Below, piece after piece: positions 42,573-52,631 of a DNA stretch of 64,000 nt; the first letter of the stretch is position 1, and every line of letters begins with the position of its first letter. The translations under genes and the position numbers were made by a program. The DNA lies in the NCBI GenBank assembly GCA_002077045.2, contig KZ111146.1:887657-951656 (forward strand). The letters run 5' to 3'. The notes under the pieces were generated by a model. That model was not told where the DNA came from. It saw only the letters and a list, made by a program, of their open reading frames with translations, and ran no database searches. Origin of the DNA: Rachicladosporium sp. CCFEE 5018. Lineage: Eukaryota > Ascomycota > Dothideomycetes > Cladosporiales > Cladosporiaceae.

Positions 42573-43658
42573 TCAGCCACTAGCTGATGCAACTCGAGGC
42601 TCATCGAAGACCTCAGTAACCACCTCTTCCAGCTTCTTCTCATCGAGCTCGTCCTTCTCATGAACCGGCACGCTTGCCTCCTGAACCAGTCTTCTCAATC
42701 CTCTCACCATACTCTCCTTCTCATGCGGCTCCGCCAATGCACTGCCAGCCCAACGGATCCGGCATTCGTGATCTACGAGATACACGTAGCCAGTCTTGTC
42801 GTTGATGAGTCCCAACGCCTCCTTGATCATCTCTGTCACTCCCTTGTACACCATGAAGTACCTTCCCTGCTGCTCCACCGACCGCTGCTTCCTCAAGTTG
42901 CGTCGAAACATCTGCAGCAGGTACCACTTCAACCAGTTCTCCTCCCGATTGATCTCCACCATCTGCGCAACCCCCTCCGCCCCTGCAAGCACCTCATGCA
43001 ACTCCGGATGCGTCTGCTTCGCGCAGAAAGTATTCACCTGATTCACCGCCCAAGTATTGCTAACCACACTAACCACACTCACTCTACCCTTCATGAGCTC
43101 ACACGTATCCCTCCCATACCCTCCATACCCATCCCCCCTTTCCAGCTCTCGGCTCTCCACACCCTTCGCCAACGTCTTGCCATACAGATTCGGAAACCAC
43201 AGCGCATGCTCCGCCCGAAACACCCGCTCGTTAGCGATGAACTGCTTGCCTTTGTGAAACCGCATGTTGCTCCAGTCGCGGAAGTAGGGCTTCGCGATCT
43301 GCTGCGTCATCTTTGCGCGCTTGGCAAGGTGCTTGTCGAAGTTCACGAAGTCGTCTCGGCGTTGGCGCAGGGAGCGAGAGTCATCGCCGCGGTTTTCGCC
43401 TGGGGAGGGGGGGTGCGGCATTCCTATCGGACGGCTTAAGGGGAGGGGAGTGAAGTCTGTGTCGTTGTCTTGTCTCTTGCGGAGCTTGGAGCCCGGGACT
43501 GAGGCGGGGGAGTTCGCGCGGGTGGGAGGTGGAGGAGGGGACTTTGGGGGAGAGGGAAGGGTTGCGTAGGCGCGGTGGAGGGGGAGGCATGATGGAAGAG
43601 AGTCTGCGAGAAGGGCGGAGCGCATGGCCCGAAGGCAGAGGAGGGAGGGTGGCTTCAT
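42573..43658 (-). CDS. ATP10: Mitochondrial ATPase assembly factor Atp10
   Basis: Inner-membrane chaperone needed to assemble subunit 6 into the F0 sector of ATP synthase. Single exon, 361 residues from MKPPSLLCLRAMRSALLA, which begins a basic, acidic-free mitochondrial presequence. A Pro-rich linker follows. The conserved domain starts at KPYFRDWSNMRFHKGKQFI and continues with LWFPNLYGKTLAKG, VVSNTWAVNQVNTFC, ENWLKWYLLQMFRRNLR and TGYVYLVDHECRIRWAGSA. The frame stays open to an ATG at 43781, but that longer start would hide the presequence. It is divergent, with 217 bases between starts, from another mitochondrial gene. Confidence 0.93.
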   Translation of the reverse strand: MKPPSLLCLRAMRSALLADSLPSCLPLHRAYATLPSPPKSPPPPPTRANSPASVPGSKLRKRQDNDTDFTPLPLSRPIGMPHPPSPGENRGDDSRSLRQRRDDFVNFDKHLAKRAKMTQQIAKPYFRDWSNMRFHKGKQFIANERVFRAEHALWFPNLYGKTLAKGVESRELERGDGYGGYGRDTCELMKGRVSVVSVVSNTWAVNQVNTFCAKQTHPELHEVLAGAEGVAQMVEINREENWLKWYLLQMFRRNLRKQRSVEQQGRYFMVYKGVTEMIKEALGLINDKTGYVYLVDHECRIRWAGSALAEPHEKESMVRGLRRLVQEASVPVHEKDELDEKKLEEVVTEVFDEPRVASASG

Positions 43659-43875
43659 GTTGCCGTAGAAAAGAGGCCCAATATCGGTTTGGAAGCTAAC
43701 ATATAAAAAGACCTCCGAAGCATATACGGTCTCCTGGACGTCGGTCGGGGATGGCCCCGGTTCGGATCCGCTGTTCCGCATCGGTGTAGGACCACTCCAC
43801 TTGTCGAATACACAATCAGCACTCGTTGACCCTGCGTTGCTACTTTGTTAATCGGACTCGGTCTGTTCTACTCGC

Positions 43876-45651
43876 ATGTATGCCAGACATGGGCTGAGCA
43901 TACGCGTCAGTCGCGCTCAAGCGCGATCATATTTCGATACATCCCGGTCACGCTTGATACATATTGATGGCCGGAACCGACTCAGCGCCTTCTGGACTCC
44001 AACCGAGTCTCGCAAGCCCAATGCTACAACGCAGGAGGATAGTCATGACTTGCTGCAACGAGCTGGATTCCTTCGGCAACCTCACTCTGGAATCTTTCAT
44101 CTCCTTCCCCTGGGCCTTCGTGTCCAGGAGAAAGTCGAAAGGCTCATTGACAAGCACATGCGCAGCTTAGGCGCGTCAAAAGTCTCCTTATCATCTCTGT
44201 CTTCTGAGGAGCTGTGGCGCAAGTCTGGACGACTGGAAGGCCGGGACTCGGAATTTCTTCGCTTACAGGACCGCAAAGGGGCGAAGTACTTACTCAGTCC
44301 GACCCACGAGGAGGAAATCACGTCCATCGTCGCCAATGCTGTCAAGTCGCACAAGGACCTACCGCTGCGGCTTTACCAGGTCTCGCGCAAGTATCGCGAT
44401 GAGGCTCGTCCGCGTCAGGGTCTGCTGCGAGGGCGGGAGTTCCTGATGAAGGATCTTTACACTTTCGATGTCACTGACCAGCAAGCACGCGCAACGTACG
44501 AGCAAGTGCGCAATGCTTATAAGGCGTTCCTGGATGAGCTTCGTTTGCCTTACCTGGTCGCAAATGCAGACTCTGGCAACATGGGTGGTGACCTGAGCCA
44601 TGAGTATCACTTCGTCTCGGATCGAGGCGAGGATAATGTCATCCATTGTACACAGTGCGATTACTCCATCAACGAGGAGCTGTACATCGGCGCGTTTGAG
44701 CGATCGATGGTCGCCCCGCTGTGGAGTCAAATCTCGGAATCGATCAACGGTGGCAAAGAGATCGAAAGGGTACATCTCGACCAGCACGGCATAGTCAGTG
44801 GACCATGTCAAAGTACAGTTTTCATGACGAAGGACCGCAGGCGACGCGTTCAGGTCGTCACTCCACGAGACGGCGGTGTGATCAACATCTACGCCGTGAA
44901 AGCCCTGGTTCCTGATGTCGATACCTCGATCATGCCGTCTGAGAACTCGACTATAGACATATCTGGCGATTTCACCCTGGTGGTTGATCAACGTCTTGCC
45001 CTCCAAGTCGGTGCATCGCGCCTGGCTGCCCTATCCGCGAACCCGTCTGCACCTCAACCTGAGATCATCTACTCGCGTGCTAGCATCCTCACCCTTCCAA
45101 TCTCGACAACGCCTTGTCCAACATGCCGTTCGCAGAGTCTCAAGGTCAGCAAAGCGATCGAGATCGGCCATACATTCCACCTCGGTACTCGTTACAGCGA
45201 GTCACTCTCTGCGCAGGTTCTGAACTCGGAAAATAAGCTTGTGCCCGTCTCAATGGGGTGTCATGGTATCGGCGTCTCGCGACTCGTCGGCGCGGCTGCG
45301 AGTCTGCTCTTCGACGACAAGGGCTTGAACTGGCCATTGCTCATTGCGCCGTTCAGCGCTGTCATTGTACCAGGACCGCAGACTCGCGCTGAGGATGTTA
45401 GTAGTGTGTATGATGCACTCACGCAGCAGGGACCTGAGCCCATGGATGCGGTGGTCGACGATCGTGAGCGAAGTCTGGGCTGGAAAATGAAGGATGCAGA
45501 CTTGGTGGGCTATCCGTTCATCATGGTGCTAGGGAAAGCTTGGAGCGAGAGGAGAGAGGTAGAAATGCAGTGCAGGCGACTAGGGGTGAAAGAGACTGTT
45601 GGTCTCCTGGATCTCGGTAGTAAGCTGAATTGCTACAGCAAGCAGCTGTGA
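43876..45651 (+). CDS. AIM10: Mitochondrial prolyl-tRNA synthetase
   Basis: Class II aminoacyl-tRNA synthetase of bacterial type for mitochondrial translation (PARS2/Aim10). Single exon, 591 residues. The basic N-terminus MYARHGLSIRVSRAQARSYF looks like a presequence. Motif 1 region: HSGIFHLLPLGLRVQEKVE. Motif 2 region: YLLSPTHEEEIT and RPRQGLLRGREFLMKDLYTF. The central part contains CTQCDYSIN and CPTC. Motif 3: VSMGCHGIGVSRLVGAA. The C-terminal anticodon-binding domain runs from LNWPLLIAPFSAVIVPG to the end. All catalytic motifs are intact. Confidence 0.94.
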   Translation: MYARHGLSIRVSRAQARSYFDTSRSRLIHIDGRNRLSAFWTPTESRKPNATTQEDSHDLLQRAGFLRQPHSGIFHLLPLGLRVQEKVERLIDKHMRSLGASKVSLSSLSSEELWRKSGRLEGRDSEFLRLQDRKGAKYLLSPTHEEEITSIVANAVKSHKDLPLRLYQVSRKYRDEARPRQGLLRGREFLMKDLYTFDVTDQQARATYEQVRNAYKAFLDELRLPYLVANADSGNMGGDLSHEYHFVSDRGEDNVIHCTQCDYSINEELYIGAFERSMVAPLWSQISESINGGKEIERVHLDQHGIVSGPCQSTVFMTKDRRRRVQVVTPRDGGVINIYAVKALVPDVDTSIMPSENSTIDISGDFTLVVDQRLALQVGASRLAALSANPSAPQPEIIYSRASILTLPISTTPCPTCRSQSLKVSKAIEIGHTFHLGTRYSESLSAQVLNSENKLVPVSMGCHGIGVSRLVGAAASLLFDDKGLNWPLLIAPFSAVIVPGPQTRAEDVSSVYDALTQQGPEPMDAVVDDRERSLGWKMKDADLVGYPFIMVLGKAWSERREVEMQCRRLGVKETVGLLDLGSKLNCYSKQL

Positions 45652-45742
45652 TGGTGGCAATTGTATCATAGTGTATAGTGTAAGGCATTTCGCCTAGCTA
45701 CTGCTCCGCCTCATAGAATCGAAGACGAGTCGAGTATCTTCA

Positions 45743-46165
45743 ATGGTGAACTCATATCATGACTTTGAATCAAGCTCTGTTGACCAAGCGGTCGTAGTGC
45801 TGACTCAAGACGCGCCCTCGAAACGTTCTGCCTCGAGCTGACCTCTACAGGTTGAAGAGGACATCCTGCAACAGCTCCAGCTGCACCACCGCATTGCAAT
45901 CATCCGACAATTCGCCGTCCCGCCAGATCTGTTGTCACCCTCGGAGCTTCTCCAACCCAGATCCGTGATGCAGCCGCATCTCAGAACGCACCTCCAGTCC
46001 TGCCCGAAACGACCTCGCAATCCCAAAACTCTCTTCCCCTACAATCTCAAAGCTCCGGCATCCGCCTGTCTCCGAGGATCCGAAACAGCTCTGCCAACGT
46101 CACAGCCAAGCATCTTGAGATCCACCCGCCGGCGCCTCCCGCTCAGATCTGCGCACCGGATCTGA
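45743..46165 (+). CDS. Possible small two-exon gene of unknown function
   Basis: Tentative. Exon 1 (45743-45793) encodes MVNSYHDFESSSVDQAV; a 57-bp GT-AG intron (45794-45850) has a CTGAC branch-like site 10 bases before the acceptor; exon 2 (45851-46165) gives VEEDILQQLQLHHRIAIIRQ and then a Pro/Ser/Arg-rich tail. The intron looks right for this genome and the first 35 residues of exon 2 have a helical, coding-like pattern. The tail looks less like a real protein. No domain recognised. The rest of 45652-46499 is the MFS promoter. Confidence 0.3.
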
Positions 46166-46499
46166 TCGCGTGGCAGGCACGATCGATGACCGCACTTCAT
46201 CGAGATGGAAAATCGGGCAATTGGGTGTTCGGGTCGCCGCAGAATGGCATCCGTTCGACGTTGGAAGGTTTTTCGCTGTGGTCTATCACGAGGGCGTAGG
46301 CGTTGGGTATGCGGTTGACTATTGACGTTGGTAGGTTCTGAATCGCGTAGAGGGTGGGTATATGTTTTGTCGCCTCCTCCGTCGATCTTTTTATTACAGG
46401 AACGAGTTTACCTGACTGTCGTCGGCATTGCTTGATTGTTCGTCCTTGGATTATCGCATTTGCTTGGCTGGTATTGCTCGCCAGCTCCGAATTGCAGTC

Positions 46500-48290
46500 A
46501 TGGTGCCAGACATCATCCGCGACTCTGCCTTTGGGCAGATTATACGACTCGTCTCCGGCAAGAAGGCATTCCGGTACGCCGACGAGAAGAATCCCGACCT
46601 GTGGAAGCAAGCGGTAGATGAGAAGAAGTCTGGCTACCTCGCGCACCATGGCACAGCGGAGCCACCAGAAGACGACAAGGAGTCCTTGGATGGACTTGGT
46701 GGCGTGCGAACTCGTGAGAATGGCTACAGCCTCGAGGCGCCACCGCGACGACGGGATCTCGATCTATCCGACTCAGACTCTCAACGCACCCAGGTCCCCG
46801 AGGACGTCAACCAAGCTAGCGGTGTGAGAGTTGACCCCGAGAACGGCAAGGACATCAACCTTGTCGGCTGGTACTCAGATCACGATCCGGAGAACCCAAT
46901 GAACTGGAGCACAGCGAAGAAGGTGTTCGTCACGGGGGAGATCTGCTTACTCACCACTTCGATCTACATCGGCAGTTCCATCTACTCCGCGGGTACCGAA
47001 TCGGTTATGTCGACATTCGGCGTCTCTCAAGTTGCCGCGACATTAGGCCTGTGCCTCTTTGTTGCAGGCTACGGCATCGGTCCCATGCTTTGGGCGCCGA
47101 TGAGCGAAATCCCTTACATCGGCCGGAACCCAGTCTACCTCGGTACGCTCGCGGTGTTCGTTGCTTTCCAAGCTCCTACCGCCCTCGCCTCAAACTTTGG
47201 GATGCTCCTGGCCTTCCGCTTCCTCTCAGGATTTTTCGGTAGCCCCGTACTGGCCACAGGTGGCGCCTCGCTTGCCGATATATACGGCCCAAAGAAGAGG
47301 GCATACGCTTTGTCCATCTGGGGTATCGCTGCTGTGTGTGGACCCACTTTGGGTCCTCTCGTGGGAGGCTTCGCAGTCGAGTTTGGTCCCATTGGCTTCC
47401 CTGGATTCGCGGCCAGTTGGTCGTGGCCAATTTGGGAGTTGATGTGGGTGTCAGCATTCTGCCTCGTCTTCCTGTTCTTCTTCTTCCCGGAAACCTCCGC
47501 CAACAACATTCTCCTGCGCCGCACGCAGCGCCTTCGCAAAGCGACCGGCAACGATAAGCTAATCTGCCAGCCGGAACTTATGGCGCAGTCCATGACAGGC
47601 AAAGACATCGTCATGATGTCGCTCGTGAAGCCCTTCACCCTGAACTTCACTGAGCCGATGGTCTTCCTCCTGAATCTATACATTGCGCTTATCTACGGCA
47701 TCCTCTACATCTGGTTCGAGTCCTTCGTCATCGTCTTCATCCAAGGCTACGGCTTCACCCTCGGCGAAGAAGGCCTCGCCTTCCTCGGAATCCTCATCGG
47801 CGCCTTAGCCGTGATCCCACCATACTTCTACTACATGCGCAAATACCTCGAGCCCCAATTCGACGAAGCCGGCAACATCGAGCCAGAGAAGCGTCTACAA
47901 GCTTGCTGTGTGGGTGCATTCTGCATCCCCATCTGTCTGTTCTGGTTCGGCTGGTCGGCGAACAGGACACATTGGATTGTGCCCATCATCGGCTCGTCCT
48001 TCTTCAGCATCGGCACGTTCCTGATCTTCAATTCTATCTTGAGCTACCTGCCGGACGTCTATCCCGAGAACGCCGCGAGCGTGCTGGCTGGGAATGATCT
48101 CTTCCGCAGCGCGTTCGGCGCTGGGTTCCCGCTGTTCGCGAATGCTATGTACACCGACCTTGGCACTGCGTGGGCTAGCAGTACGCTGGCTTTTCTCAGT
48201 GTGGCTTTCATACCGATTCCGTTTGTGTTGATGAAGTACGGGAAGACGTTGCGGACCAAATACTCGAAGGCAGCAAGGAAGGACATCTAA
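46500..48290 (+). CDS. MFS multidrug transporter, DHA1 / FLR1-like
   Basis: Plasma-membrane proton antiporter of the DHA1 drug:H+ family (Flr1/Caf5/Mdr1-like). Single exon, 596 residues from MVPDIIRDSAFGQIIRLV, a start typical of this subfamily. A hydrophilic N-terminal region of about 140 residues leads to NPMNWSTAKK just before TM1. Twelve hydrophobic segments follow. The motif-A-like loop is WAPMSEIPYIGRNPVYL, and motif C-like WGIAAVCGPTLGPLVGGF lies in TM5. The central loop contains RRTQRLRKATGN. An open in-frame stretch upstream to 46428 is not conserved. Substrate cannot be predicted. Confidence 0.9.
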   Translation: MVPDIIRDSAFGQIIRLVSGKKAFRYADEKNPDLWKQAVDEKKSGYLAHHGTAEPPEDDKESLDGLGGVRTRENGYSLEAPPRRRDLDLSDSDSQRTQVPEDVNQASGVRVDPENGKDINLVGWYSDHDPENPMNWSTAKKVFVTGEICLLTTSIYIGSSIYSAGTESVMSTFGVSQVAATLGLCLFVAGYGIGPMLWAPMSEIPYIGRNPVYLGTLAVFVAFQAPTALASNFGMLLAFRFLSGFFGSPVLATGGASLADIYGPKKRAYALSIWGIAAVCGPTLGPLVGGFAVEFGPIGFPGFAASWSWPIWELMWVSAFCLVFLFFFFPETSANNILLRRTQRLRKATGNDKLICQPELMAQSMTGKDIVMMSLVKPFTLNFTEPMVFLLNLYIALIYGILYIWFESFVIVFIQGYGFTLGEEGLAFLGILIGALAVIPPYFYYMRKYLEPQFDEAGNIEPEKRLQACCVGAFCIPICLFWFGWSANRTHWIVPIIGSSFFSIGTFLIFNSILSYLPDVYPENAASVLAGNDLFRSAFGAGFPLFANAMYTDLGTAWASSTLAFLSVAFIPIPFVLMKYGKTLRTKYSKAARKDI

Positions 48291-48893
48291 ACCCTTCACT
48301 TTAGACGTTGTACGATACTGCACCCTGGAGAACATGATACCCATTGGTGTGGATTGAGCGGGCATGTTGATGGACCATGATTGCTATTAGCAAGGTGTAT
48401 GGCATAGACTTTCGGCGTTTTCGATTACTGCGCAGGCCTGATATAGATCTTATAAACACGGTAGTGCGGTTTACATTACATCTGCACTCGCTTCTCCTGA
48501 GGTCAGCAACGTAGGCACTGCCCCCGTGCACTTCACCGCGATTGCGAGGCCTTGACTGTCGTGCGAGTGAGAGGCTCAAGGCGTCGAGGAATGGTGGCAA
48601 ACTCTCGCGGCTAACACCGATAGGCACTACGTAGGATGTCATCCCTGGTAGTGGCGCCTATGAAGGTACGAGGGCGCGTCCGACTGGTGGCACAGCGAAG
48701 GTAAGGTATCAACGATCCGGTTACAATTGACGACTGGTCATCCGAATGAACACGGGTAAGTCCTGCGCCCATAACGCACTGATGTTGAAGAATATACGGT
48801 AGAATCTTGGGTATGCTTCGCTAGGTGGACGTATGCGTGGCTCAATGCTTCCAACCTTTCTGGAAAGCGATTGTAGCAGTAAGGTATGTACAA
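48291..48893. other. Intergenic between convergent MFS and CUE5
   Basis: About 600 bases between facing stops. No gene seen. Confidence 0.5.
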
Positions 48894-50188
48894 TCAGTCT
48901 TTCTTACCACTTAACAATTCCTCAGCATCTTTGTTCCTCGTCCCCAAACTCCCACTCCTCTCGCTTTCCACCAAGGGCTTGCTCGGCTCACTTACACTGC
49001 CCCTCGCCTTCGCTTTCAGCCTTTCGGTATCCTCCTTTCTCGTGTCCTCAGCTTTATCGTTCCCTTCGTCATCGTCCCCGAGTGAGAAGGGATCATTGTC
49101 CTCCTCCGGGTGAGGTTGTACAGAGGTCAAGGGCTGCCATTTCTTTGCGTTCTTGTCGTCTGTCGAGGGTCGACCGGAGCGGTCGAAGGCTTCGATCTCG
49201 TCGACTGGTCCGCTCTGGGGAGGTGCAGGTGTGGGTTTGAAGAGATCGGGGTTGGCTTGTTTGCGGGAGCTTGTGCGGGGGGGTTGGGGTGGTGCTGTGT
49301 AAATGTCAATAAATGTCTCGCTATGCCAAAGTAGAGACGATACGTACGAGCTTCCTCATCGCGCAGCTCTAGCCGACTGAACTCATCATCGCCGAGCACG
49401 TGCGGATCCGCATCATATCTCTGCTGCTCCACACTTCGCCTCTGCTGATTCGCGCCCTTCCTGATCCCATACATCTGCTCGCTCTGACTCGACCCAAAGT
49501 TCTGCCTTCCCTGCTGTGGCGGTCGGCCAGATCCAGAGTACAGATCCTCCTCTTCGTCTTCGCCATCGATCTTCTTCTTGAAGTTGGTAATCCATGAGTT
49601 GACCACTTTCTGCGTGTCGATGAAGCCTTGCTGGATGTTGCGACCGATCTCAGGCAGCTCATCGTCGAAGAAGCTGCGATCTTGCTCATCTCGTTCATTC
49701 GGACGAGGCTGCTGATTTGGAGCGCGACGGCCAGGCTCCCTTTGATTGTATTGGTTGCCTCGTGGTGCCTGGTTGTTGTACTGCTCCGCTAGCCGTCTTG
49801 CATACTGCTCGTCTTGCTCCAGCTGTGTTTGAGGCACTCTTTGCGTCGGCCGGGGAGGCTGTGCAGGCGGCTCGGGTTGGAAGTCAGGGTCGCTCATGCC
49901 CAGTAAGGCATTGAAGGCCGGCTCTACTTGTCCATTTGAAGCTGTAAGAACAGCGCGAACGACTTTGGCATCGATTGAGGGGAAGGCCTCGATCAATGTA
50001 TGTTCAGCGCTTTCTTGTGCGCTTGTTGGCCGAGGCGGCTTAGGTGGCGGATTGTCATCGTCTTGCTCTTGAAATGAGACCTTGGGTTTAGGTTGTGGAG
50101 TTTCGTGGCCAAGTGGGCTTACCCGACCAGTCTCCTGCTCTGCCTCAACAGACGGAGCCGGTGGAATTTTCTTGGCCTGAGAGTCCAT
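48894..50188 (-). CDS. CUE5: CUE-domain ubiquitin-binding protein Cue5
   Basis: Ubiquitin-Atg8 adaptor for selective autophagy of ubiquitinated proteins (family knowledge). Exons 50188-49348 and 49294-48894 join in frame over a 53-bp GT-AG intron, 413 residues. The CUE domain is at about residues 59-101: AEHTLIEAFPSIDAKVVRAV, then GQVEPAFNALLGMSDPDF, with the FP and LL ubiquitin-binding pairs. Gln/Arg/Pro-rich disorder follows, then GFIDTQKVVNSWITNFKKKID, a conserved helix. An acidic C-terminal segment in exon 2 (KKWQPLTSVQP and DNDPFSLGDDDE) matches the usual end region; an Atg8-interacting motif may be WQPL. Confidence 0.87.
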
Positions 50189-51090
50189 ATCGAACTTGTG
50201 GGTTTGGAAGTAATTAGGTGGTTCTTCGGTTTTGGGTATGTCGCGGCCTATAGGTGGCTGCCCGCGCGGACCCTGGCGTATGCCAAGACATTGACTGTTT
50301 GCCCGAGCACTCTCGTGCGACCTACTAATACAATATGTCTGAACAAGTTTACATGTGGTCGCTGCGCCTGGGCTAAGAGGTGATCGTCACGAGACAAATT
50401 TGCACAACACAGCGCCCATACAGTGGGATCCCCAACGGCGATACGAGCTCGACCCGTCGCTGCTATTGACCCGAGGCGAGCACGATGCGTCGTAAACAGA
50501 GCGGTCTCGCCCTACGGAGCGGGTTTCCAAACTCTCGCAGCGATCCCATTCGTTCTATCAAACGGGCTCGTCGCCGTCAGCTACTGTACGCAACGTTTGC
50601 AAGTGCCTAGAGGTCTAAAACGCGAAGGGACTCCGCAGATCATCTCATTGTCGAGCTTTTAAGATTTTCTGCTGCCTCTGTCCAACGAGGCTACTGCGCA
50701 CTGAAGGTCCACGGAGCGTTGAGTGTCCACGAAGGCGCAGAGATACAGATCTGTCCCAATCCCAACACCTCAGTTTATTGTTTTGACTGTGAGAATGTTC
50801 GCGCGATGATGAAATAAAGTCATCGGGATGTTTAAGGATACCCCGGACGCCTCGCTTCCCGCCACGCGGGATGCTAGATTGGGCATGGCAACCCGCGACA
50901 ACATTGAGCTCTAATTTCGCCCAGCCTTCCATTGCAGCATTAGCACTGCACAGCCTGCGCTCGTCTCTCGTACGCAGCGTTTCGTCCTGTCATTGACTGT
51001 CTTGGCTTTGAGCTCTTTACTGGGCCCTGAGACTTGATCCTACCTGGACTTTCCAACACCAACCGGCCTGCGAGGCCGAACTCACCAACG
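50189..51090. other. Divergent intergenic region, CUE5 / secreted protein
   Basis: About 900 bases with no supported gene. It must contain both promoters. Confidence 0.5.
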
Positions 51091-51793
51091 ATGCACATGC
51101 TTCATCTCGTATCCGCACTCTTACTTCCCTCAACCCTAGCCCTCCAACTCCCACACCTCCAACCCTTCTGGTCGGCCCTTTCAGTATCACTAGATGACTA
51201 CATACCTCCAAACCCCTCAACAACACCGGCACCCGATCTCGACCTCCGGAAACGACAGTACAGCAACACCTGCCCAACCTCTTACAAGAATTGCGCAAAT
51301 CTAGGCGCCTCAAACCTCTGCTGCGCGGCAAACGCAATCTGCTCAGCAGATTTCGCCGGCCATGTAGCCTGCTGCCCCTCGGGCGCCGCGTGCTCGGGGA
51401 CGATCAGCGGTGTGATAACGAGTGGGACGGTGGATCCGAGTGGGAATCTCATAGGAGGTGGAGGTGCGATAGCGACGACAACACAGCAGACAGGGTTGGC
51501 GGGGGTGGGCGGAACTACAACGACACAGGCGTTTCAGACGGCGACTACGACGGGAGGGAATGGGTTGGTGGTTGCTAGTACGCAGCCGACTGTGGGGACA
51601 GATAGTGGACAGGTGACGGGGAGTGGGTTTGTGCTTGTGGGGAGTAGTACGGTTGCGACGCCGGGCGCTGGAATGAGGAGGGCCGAGATCGTGAGTACCT
51701 GCAAATTTGATGCGGGAAAACGTTGCGCTAACGAATCGATAGCCTGTGGTGATAAGAGGCATATTGAGAGTACTGGAGTACATACCGCTTTGA
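51091..51793 (+). CDS. Secreted Cys-rich protein, possibly surface-anchored
   Basis: Signal peptide MHMLHLVSALLLPSTLALQL, then a short propeptide ending in a dibasic LRKR site (Kex2-like). A compact Cys-rich domain follows: CPTSYKNCANLGASNLCC, then CSADFAGHVACCPSGAAC, eight Cys with two CC pairs. A Thr/Gly-rich linker makes up the rest. A 52-bp GT-AG intron (51691-51742, with a CTAAC branch site) precedes a 16-codon last exon ending VLEYIPL. Total about 216 residues. The C-terminus is hydrophobic but short, so a GPI anchor is possible, not shown. Function unknown; such proteins occur in cell walls of many Dothideomycetes. Confidence 0.72.
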
Positions 51794-52631
51794 GATTGGG
51801 ACTGTCACGACTGATGAGCTGTTTATATACCACCTGTACAGCTGCGCCGAGCCCGCACCGGTTTTATCGCAACTCCGGGTGACCGGATTAATTCTGCGAA
51901 CCCGAAGCTCGTGGAACTGCTGCCACTTCACCGACGAATGACATCGAGCTGACATGCCATCGCCAGGAAGTGTTCCCACTGCATTCACTCAGGTGTCAAG
52001 ATCACGTGTCGAGCGATCATCGAGCTGCGTATGGGTCTCAATGATCTCCAAGCGGGTGTGCATCGGCTGCAGGAGCTACCGGACGCGGGCTATGTGCAAG
52101 TGGAGACTTCATCAAGGACCCGGATCGATGATGAGTCGAATCTCGCGCATGACTACACAGGGACGAGGCAAAGCTCCATGGTGACTACTCGAGGACTGCG
52201 CCTCAAGCTCCGCGGAACGAGGCAGCACTTTGCAGAGGAAAGCTCGGTTGCTAGACATATACGTGCCCATGTCTGGTGGCGCTGCTCATGTTGTTCTCTG
52301 GACCAGTCGAGAGCCACGACACCACACTGGTGTTGCGCCTAACATACTTGGAGCAGGATCACTGATTTGTACTTCCTGCCTGCACTTGCGTCTAAACTTG
52401 ACATCGATGAAGAGAGGCCGTTCCCCGTCTCGTACCCTTTCACTTCTTAGTCGCCCGTCCCATATAGACATATATAAGAATGTGTTTCATGAGCTTCAAG
52501 TGTATCTGCTCAAAGTAGTTCATATACGCTAGCCACGGGCGTAGCCGCCAGACTTAGCCGAGCTCCACGGAATACCTCCGACCACGGAATGGTCGCGCAT
52601 TCTCGACATCATATCAACACTCGCAGTGCCA
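51794..52631. other. Intergenic, secreted protein to Zn2Cys6 factor
   Basis: About 840 bases without a supported gene; short plus-strand frames have no splice or domain support. Confidence 0.5.
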
